Shown one piece after another: positions 58,601 to 64,000 of a DNA stretch of 64,000 nucleotides; position 1 is the first letter of the stretch, and every line of letters starts with the position of its first letter. The notes beneath the pieces were generated by a model. The model searched no databases, had not been told where the DNA came from, and was given only the letters and a program-made list of their open reading frames with translations. The position numbers were made by a program, and so were the translations under genes. Source of the DNA: Verrucomicrobiota bacterium (lineage in GTDB: Bacteria > Verrucomicrobiota > Verrucomicrobiia > Limisphaerales > J093). The DNA is taken from positions 1 to 64,000 of the forward strand of contig JAOSKK010000034.1 of assembly GCA_027493615.1 (NCBI GenBank). The letters run 5' to 3'.

Positions 58601-59659
58601 GACCAATGCGGTGGGCCAGTGCACTTCCTTCCACTCCAGCTTCGCCACGGACGGCAGCCAGTGATCGCGCGCGAAACGCCCGGAGAACTCCATGCGATTC
58701 TCGAAAGCCACAAGCGTCCCGGCCAAAGCCCAACCCTCCGCGGCGTCCTCGCGGTCCACCTGCACCTCGGCCGTGCCTTCGTGGGCCTGCACCCCCAACC
58801 GCCACCGGCCGGGCGTCGACAAATCGGTCTCGACGTGAAACCGCAGCAGCCCATCGTCCGCGGCACCTCGCGCTCCAGCAGCCCCGTCCCCTCCTGCCCC
58901 CTCCCCGCCCTTGTGGTGCGGCCGTCCCGCCTGCACTCTGCGCTTGTGGTGCAGGCGTCCCGCCTGCGGTCCGCGCTTGAGGTGCGGGCGTCTCGCCTGC
59001 GGTCCGCGCTTGTGGTGCGGCCGTCCCGGCTGCACCAGTGGTCACTACCCCCCACCCCCGGAGCGCCAGCCCGCCGGCATCGCGCAAACCACTTCCGCCC
59101 GGGCCTTACCTTTCTCCCACACCAACTCCGGCACGGTCACTTCCGCTCCCGGCAGCATCACCCGACCTCGCACCGCTCGAGTAAGTGGAAGGTGAGCCCG
59201 CAACGGCTCGAGGGCGGCCTCGACCTGTTCCAGCACCTCCGCCACCGACTGCGCTCCGCCGACGGCCTCGGGCGTTGGCGTCTCGTCAGGCCGCACCTCG
59301 AGCACCCAATCCGCCAACCGCACGCCTGGCGCGTTCGTCGACGTCAGCAGTCCGGGAAGGCACCGCTCGAGGACGTATCCCAAGGGTTGGAGCACCTCGA
59401 CCTCACGCGCGGTGAACGACACCGTCCCCTCCTCCCAACGCACCTCCCGCACCTGCACCCGCCAGTACCCCGCGGAACCGGCTCCCGCACACGTCAACCC
59501 CAACCCGCGGGCCACGCCCGGAATCAACCAGGGCAGCCAGAGAGGCAGGGCGACGAGGGCCACGAGACCCGTCGCCGCTGCCCACAGCAATGCCCGCCGC
59601 ACACGACGAAGCCGGCGCGGCCGCGGGACACCGGGAGATGCAACCGGAGGCACAGACAT
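55676..59659 (-). CDS. tamB: TamB-like (AsmA/DUF490) inner-membrane protein with in-frame repeat array, several frameshifts
   Basis: The N-terminus has a basic stretch and membrane anchor (RALLWAAATGLVALVALPLWLPWLIP). Long beta-rich AsmA/TamB segments follow (e.g. GWALAGTLVAFENRMEFSGRF, HAVLEVEAEGGLETARVTRLAV, VEHFELTGRFDGRILNLQTARVEWAGLRFEAAGSADL). The C-terminal DUF490 domain is clear (PEGRIIFPFGGLEVDQARVSLTREDPYRPRLQVRASGR … FGSVPPLTSTQVLLMLSTGDIP … LTYRIEYRLTPKWSLFGAQDRFDTYNGGVIW). Total about 1325 codons, usual for TamB. Frame changes near 59045, 58880, 58190, 57500, 57305 and 56850, mostly at C-runs. A 33-bp tandem repeat lies at 58910-59035. It is followed at once by the TamA-like gene. 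It likely bridges the two membranes. Confidence 0.8.
58910..59035 (-). repeat. Four tandem 33-bp units of dispersed repeat 1 inside tamB
   Basis: Units begin CTTGTGGTGC / CTTGAGGTGC at 58910, 58943, 58976 and 59009. On the coding strand each unit gives 11 residues: AGGTAAPQGRG, AGGTPAPQAQS, AGETPAPQART, AGTAAPQART. The period is a multiple of three, so the number of copies can change without breaking the frame. Confidence 0.9.
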
Positions 59660-59743
59660 TTTCTGCCCGCGATTATCCGCGATCGACGCCGCCTGTCCAC
59701 CCCCTCAGCCCCGCCACCCGCCTTCTGATGCACTTGGGTACCC

Positions 59744-59865
59744 GTGGTCCTGTGGTCCCGTAGTCCTGTGGTCCCGTGGTCCTGTGGTGCGGGCGTCCCG
59801 CCTGCACGAGGCGCCCGTCCGCACGAGGCGCCCGCCTGCACGAGGCGTCCCGCCTGCACGCGGGT
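59744..59865 (+). repeat. 8-bp tandem repeat next to decayed family-1 repeats
   Basis: Five copies of GTGGTCCT/GTGGTCCC (one GTAGTCCT) run from 59744 to 59783 and lead directly into GTGGTGCGGGCGTCCCGCCT, followed by three CGAGGCGCCCG-type partial copies. The first six bases of the 8-mer resemble the start of repeat family 1. This gap between tamB and the oxidoreductase gene has no other content. Confidence 0.85.
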
Positions 59866-61205
59866 TCAGAGCACGTACGGCCACCGCTGCGGCCTGGCGA
59901 GGTAGCGATTCGCCTGCGGGTCGCCCACGACCTCCTGTTTGGCCCCGTCCCAGACGAGTTTGCGTCCGAGGATGTAAGCGAGGTTGCCGAGGTTGCAGAG
60001 CGTCGCCGTGCGATGGCCGATCTCGATGTCCACGGCTGGCCGCAGATGCCCCTCGCGGATGCTCTTAAACCAGTCAGCCTTGTGGTTCATGTTGAAGTCC
60101 TCGTACTCGTCGGTCCGATAGACTTCCTTGCCGCCCGGCGGCAGCTTGAAGTTGATGGCCTCCGGATTCGCGGGCCGGTAGCCACCTTCCCACTCCAGGA
60201 CCAGCCGGCCGCGATCGCCCCAGAACACATTGCCGAACTCGGTTTGCCCGACCTTGTCGCCCGGCTGTCCCCAGACCAGCGTCCAGTCCGGATTCTTGAA
60301 CTGGTACACCACCTCCATCTCGACCGGGTTGTCCCAAACACCCTTCTCCGGCGAGCGCCCGGTGGCCTCGACCGTGAACGAGGTCTGCTCATCGGCGTCC
60401 ATGCACCAGAGCACGGTGCTGAACTGGTGGGCACCCCGATCGCGGATGTTGCCGCCGCCGGACTCGAGCAACCACCGGAAGGTCCCCGGGTGATACCGGC
60501 GGTTGTACGGCCGCCAGGGCAGCGGGCCCAGCCAGAGATCCCAGTCCAACCCCTCCGGCGGTGCGCTGTCGGGCACAGGCTTGTCATCCACCGGATTCAG
60601 GTAATGCCAACACGTGACTTTGCTTACCTTGCCGACAATCCCGTTGCGGATGGCCCGGCAGGTGTGCCAGCCGCCCAACGCCGTCCGCGCCTGCGCCCCG
60701 ACCTGCACCGCCACCCGGTTGCGCCGCGCCGCGTCCACCATGGCCTGCCCCTCGCGCACCGTGACCGACGCCGGTTTCTCGACGTACACATGCTTGCCCG
60801 ACTCGCAGGCGTGCACCGTCTGCACCGCGTGCCAATGGTCCGGCGTCGCAATCACCACGGCGTCAATGTCCCGTCGCTCGATGATGTAGCGGTAATCGGC
60901 GTACGGCGTCACCCCCGCGCCCGCCATGGTCACCGCCGGTTCGAGCTGGTTCTCGTCGGCATCACAAACCGCCGCAATCCGCACCTTGTCCTCCTTCTGG
61001 AACCTCAACATGTTCGCCAGGTGCGACTTGCCCATGCCCCCACCCCGATGTGGGCGACCACAAACCGGCCGTTGGCGCCCGGACGTCCCGCCGCCCCGAT
61101 CACCCGCGACGGGATCACAGTCGGCACCACCACAGCACCGCCCACCACGGCGGCATGGCGTAAGAACCGACGACGACTCAGAACGGGCAGTGAAGAGGTA
61201 GGCAT
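59866..61205 (-). CDS. Gfo/Idh/MocA-family oxidoreductase, Tat-exported, one frameshift
   Basis: Tat signal SRRRFLRHAAVVGGAVVVPTVI (start 61205). VAHIGVGGMGKSHLANM carries the G-x-G-G-x-G motif once one G missing from the run near 61040 is restored. VRIAAVCDADENQLEPA, DAVVIATPDHWHAVQTVHACESGKHVYVEKPASVTV (Glu-Lys-Pro), WLLESGGGNIRDRGAHQFSTVLW and AVDIEIGHRTATLCNLGNLAYILGRKLVWD complete the family pattern. About 446 residues. Probably a periplasmic NAD(P)-binding dehydrogenase acting on a sugar-like substrate. Its C-terminal half closely resembles that of the 24538-25857 protein. Confidence 0.9.
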
Positions 61206-61386
61206 GGATGGAGAAGGTTTCGATGCAGGCATCGGCTTCAGGTGCGAACGGAGGCGATGCTACCCGTCCCCCCACCCCTGGCAAGGGCGACCTGCGCACG
61301 ACCTCTGCATGAACCGCCCGACCCGTCACTCCCCAACCCCCCGAGGTTCGCAATCGGTGGCGGGACCGGTGGCGGGACCTCCCCCT

Positions 61387-61518
61387 CCTGGATTCTCCGC
61401 CGATCACGAACCTCCGGGATGGGGCTGAGGGAGGCGCTCCCTGAACCTGTGGTGCGGGCTTCCAGCCTGCACCCTCCGCGATTCATGGTCACCGACCAGG
61501 TCCGGCAGGAACAGGACG
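61387..61518 (+). repeat. Dispersed repeat family 1, long copy left of the ArsB-like gene
   Basis: CCTGGATTCTCCGCCGATCA… through CCTGTGGTGCGGGCTTCCAG to GGCAGGAACAGGACG. Its first 86 bases match the reverse complement of 62871-62956 at about 80 percent, and its last 72 bases match the reverse complement of 3972-4045. Confidence 0.85.
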
Positions 61519-61615
61519 CTCCCCCTGCGCCGCCGCGGCCGCGGTCTGCGCCACGTTTTCGGCTTGCCGCCGCCTCTGGACCCGCCTTGCATTCGGCGCC
61601 CGCACCGGCCCGGCC

Positions 61616-62857
61616 ATGACACCGTCGCAGCGCGAATTCCTCGCCATCGCCATCTTCGCCCTGACCTATCTGCTCATCAGCGGGCGGCGGCTCAAGGTGC
61701 TGCCCCTCAACCGGCCCGCGGCCGCCCTGCTGGGCACGGTGCTCATGGTCACCACCGGCGTGCTCACCCCCGAACAGGCGTACCGCGCGGTGGACTACGA
61801 CACGCTGGTGCTGCTTCTGGGCATGATGCTCCTCTCGGCTTACCTCTTCCTCGCCGGTTTCTTTGACTGGGCCGCCGATTGGATTCTCCGGGTCGCCCCC
61901 ACCCCCCAACGCCTCCTGCTCTATCTCATCATCGCGTCCGGCACGCTCTCCGCCCTGCTGGTCAACGACACGGTCTGCCTGATGCTCACGCCGCTGGTGG
62001 TCACCGTCATGGTGCGTGGTCGGCTGCCTTTGCCCCCCTACCTGCTGGCGCTGGCCATGAGCGCCAACCTCGGCAGCGTGGCCACGCTCGTGGGCAACCC
62101 GCAGAATATGATCATCGGCCGGCTGTCCGGCCTGCCCTTCCTGCAGTTCTCCGCCGCCCTGCTCCCGGTCGCCGTGGCCGGCCTCGCCATCCAATACCTC
62201 GTGCTGCGACTCGGCTTTCACCGCCTCCTCAAGAACGCCACCCTCCATCGCCCGGCGGGTCCCGCACCGCCGTTGGACCGTCGGCTTCTCGGCCTGGCCA
62301 CGGGGGGGCTGGCGCTCGTGTTCGCCGGCTTTCTCGCGGGCCTGAACCTCGCCTGGACCGCCCTGGCGGGCGGCGCGCTGGTCATGGTGCTGGCCCGACG
62401 CGACACCCACGAGGTGCTCAAACTGGTCGACTGGCACCTGCTCGTGTTCTTCGCCGCCCTGTTCGTCGTCGTCGAGGCCCTCAACGGCACGGGGTTGCCC
62501 GACCAGATCTACGGCCCGCTCCGCGGCCTCTTCGGCGACACCGTCACCGCCCAGGCCTGGAATCTGGCGTGGTTCTCCGCCCTCGGTTCGAACGTCTTCT
62601 CGAACGTCCCGTTCGTCCTCGTCGCCGGCAAGTGGATCCCCCAATTCGCCGACCCGGCCCTGATGTGGCAGGTCATGGCCCTCGCCACCACCTTCGCCGG
62701 GAACCTCACCATCCTCGGTTCCGTCGCCAACCTCATCGTGGTCGAAAGCGCCCGGGGCCACTGCGAGGTCGGCTTCTGGGATTACGCCCGGTTCGGCATC
62801 CCCATCACGTTCCTCACCACCGCCGTTGGCCTTGCCCTCCTGCTCGCCCTGCATTAA
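61616..62857 (+). CDS. ArsB/NhaD (SLC13-like) family ion transporter
   Basis: 413 residues, intact, about eleven membrane segments. Typical ArsB/NhaD features: [45 protein letters not shown] at the start, [26 protein letters not shown], and [23 protein letters not shown] (the SANxGS…GNPQN substrate loop). The second half repeats the pattern ([59 protein letters not shown]). It could export arsenite, exchange sodium for protons, or carry a dicarboxylate; the sequence does not decide. No arsR or arsC-type arsenic genes lie next to it, and it is flanked by inverted copies of repeat family 1. Confidence 0.85.
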   Translation: MTPSQREFLAIAIFALTYLLISGRRLKVLPLNRPAAALLGTVLMVTTGVLTPEQAYRAVDYDTLVLLLGMMLLSAYLFLAGFFDWAADWILRVAPTPQRLLLYLIIASGTLSALLVNDTVCLMLTPLVVTVMVRGRLPLPPYLLALAMSANLGSVATLVGNPQNMIIGRLSGLPFLQFSAALLPVAVAGLAIQYLVLRLGFHRLLKNATLHRPAGPAPPLDRRLLGLATGGLALVFAGFLAGLNLAWTALAGGALVMVLARRDTHEVLKLVDWHLLVFFAALFVVVEALNGTGLPDQIYGPLRGLFGDTVTAQAWNLAWFSALGSNVFSNVPFVLVAGKWIPQFADPALMWQVMALATTFAGNLTILGSVANLIVVESARGHCEVGFWDYARFGIPITFLTTAVGLALLLALH

Positions 62858-62870
62858 GCCATACCCGTCG

Positions 62871-62956
62871 CGCAGTCGGGACGCCGGCACCACAGGTTCA
62901 CGCAGTGACGTCCTCAACCCCAATTCCCGATGTTCGAAATCTGCGGAGGATCCAGG
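62871..62956 (-). repeat. Dispersed repeat family 1, long copy right of the ArsB-like gene
   Basis: It is the inverted partner of 61387-61472. Its hairpin core reads GACGCCGGCACCACAGG and its outer end GCGGAGGATCCAGG. A further partial copy in the plus orientation (TTCTCCGCCGATTGCGAACA) begins near 62969. Confidence 0.8.
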
Positions 62957-63074
62957 GGTAGAGGGTTTTCTCCGCCGATTGCGAACATAGGGGATTAGAA
63001 AGGGGCGTGGGGGCGAGGAACCCCCTTCGGAGGAACGAACGCCGCGAGCCCCTCAATCGTAGGTGCCCCGGTCT

Positions 63075-64000
63075 TCACCCAGGACCCAGCGCCGGCTCCA
63101 CAATGGCTTCCCGGCCGCTGTGCCCCACGATTCGCACGCGCGTCCCCTTCTCGACCAGATCCCCCTGCGTCATCACGTCGAGAATCTCGTCGCCAAACTG
63201 GGCCTTCCCACCCGGCCGCAAGGTCGAGACCGCCACGCCTTCCCGCCCGAGCTGGCGCTGCTGCTCGGCCGCCTGCGCCGCCACGCTCTCCGTGGCGCTG
63301 GCCCGTTGGGACACCAACACCCCATAGATCGAGGTCTTCGGCAAGAACCGCGCCAGGATCGCGATCAGCACCGCCGACCCAAACGCGGCATATAGCAGGT
63401 CCGCCAGCGGAGCCCGAAGCTGCGGCAGCGTGGGCATGGCCGGCATGCCCGGATACCGATCCACCATCGCCATCACCACCGTGATCAACATCAGCAACCC
63501 GCCCGTCATCCCCAGGACAATCGTGCCGGGAAACACGAACAGCTCCAGCACCACCAGCAGCAGCCCCAGGACAAACAGCATCGGCCACTCGAGCCCCGAG
63601 AGCCCGGCGATGTAGCTGCCCAGGAAATAAACCGCGAAGGCCGACAGCCCCACGATGCCCGGCAGCCCAAACCCCGGCGTCTTGAACTCGAGATAAATGC
63701 CCGCCACGCCCAGGATCAGCCAGAGCCAGTTCAGCGCGTTCAACCAGAACGCCAACTGCTCCGCCCCCCGTCGGCTGGACGTCCACGCGTTGCGCGTTGG
63801 CAAGACCCAGCCGCGCAATCAAGGCCTCCAGGCTCTCGATGGTCCCGGCCGACAACAGCGGCTTGGGCGGATCCCCATACTCCCGCGCGGCCTCCGTATC
63901 CGTGAGCGTCAGGATGTCCCCCTTGCGGTTGATCGTGTGACCATCGATGATCAGCTCGCGGTTCTTGTCGATCATGGCCTCGATCACCTCGACGTTGTGG
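63075..64000 (-). CDS. NfeD-family membrane protein with ClpP-class protease part, cut by window edge, one frameshift
   Basis: The stop is at 63075; the 5' end lies beyond 64000. The visible N-part (IEAMIDKNRELIIDGHTINRKGDILTLTDTEAAREYGDPPKPLLSAGTIESLEALIARLGL) is the end of the ClpP-like serine-protease region of long NfeD proteins. After a shift at the C-run near 63765 come four membrane helices (LNALNWLWLILGVAGIYLEF, IVGLSAFAVYFLGSYIAGL, WPMLFVLGLLLVVLELFVF, TGGLLMLITVVMAMV and a later LLYAAFGSAVLIAILARFL) and the C-terminal OB-fold (REGVAVSTLRPGGKAQFGDEILDVMTQGDLVEKGTRVRIVGHSGREAIVEP). Probably a membrane-quality-control protease acting with a stomatin-like partner. Confidence 0.88.

Noticed and set aside
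58910..59035. Possible CRISPR array
   Set aside because: The 33-bp units are contiguous repeats without unique spacers and encode a peptide in frame.
61616..62857. Arsenic resistance operon
   Set aside because: No arsR, arsC or arsA neighbours; the ArsC-like domain at 30391 lacks the catalytic Cys. The transporter is therefore named only to the ArsB/NhaD superfamily.

Overview
This is a high-GC window from a bacterium of the phylum Verrucomicrobiota, most likely the Pedosphaera/Limisphaerales side. That placement is an inference from gene content: stand-alone prepilin-type ([22 protein letters not shown]) proteins, Tat-exported Gfo/Idh/MocA oxidoreductases, FG-GAP plus ASPIC/UnbV proteins, a PEP-CTERM-like protein, an ECF sigma factor paired with a Ser/Thr kinase-WD40 protein, a PD40/cytochrome-c (HzsA-like) protein, and several families of short dispersed palindromic repeats. 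No tRNA, rRNA or CRISPR array was seen.

Layout. 1-8.7 kb: a heavily frame-broken kinase-WD40 gene, its ECF sigma factor and a duplicated FG-GAP/UnbV gene. 9-13.6 kb: secreted or surface proteins. 13.6-16.7 kb: a TPR protein and an unusual GST-PIN-PhoH ORF. 16.8-25.9 kb: two pseudopilins, a Smr-like protein, two Gfo/Idh/MocA proteins, a putative glycoside hydrolase and a Uma2 nuclease. 25.9-31.6 kb: a compact phosphate operon, phoU-pstS-pstC-pstA-pstB1-pstB2, behind a Pho-box-like operator. 31.8-38.9 kb: a secretin / GspL-like / PilO-like / unknown / GspE-PilB operon. 39.2-45 kb: a patch of small orphan-family genes (NTF2-like lipoprotein, SDR, DUF2200, DUF1294, DUF4256), a beta-helix protein and an unknown protein. 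45.2-50.3 kb: an esterase-HzsA-like fusion and a LOG-family protein. 50.5-53.3 kb: a DNA repair methyltransferase and three uncharacterised genes. 53.4-59.7 kb: a TamB-like/TamA-like pair. 59.9-64 kb: another Gfo/Idh/MocA protein, an ArsB/NhaD-type transporter and an NfeD-family gene cut by the window edge.

Many genes carry one or two frameshifts, mostly at runs of 4-7 C or G, which looks like homopolymer error in a long-read assembly rather than decay. The first ~7.2 kb is much worse, with indels every 50-150 bases. Coordinates of frameshifted genes span the whole inferred gene.

The most interesting items are: (1) two diverged PstB ATPases whose motif losses are complementary, predicting a heterodimer with one canonical and one dead ATP site; (2) a PhoU fused to an arsenate-reductase/LMW-phosphatase-like domain that has lost its catalytic Cys and Arg; (3) a GST-PIN-PhoH ORF; (4) an esterase fused to a di-haem HzsA-like protein; (5) a dispersed repeat (reads GGTPAPQ or GWKPAPQ) that sits in frame inside the N-terminal ends of PstC and a glycoside hydrolase and as an 11-residue array in TamB; and (6) inverted copies of the same repeat flanking the ArsB-like gene.
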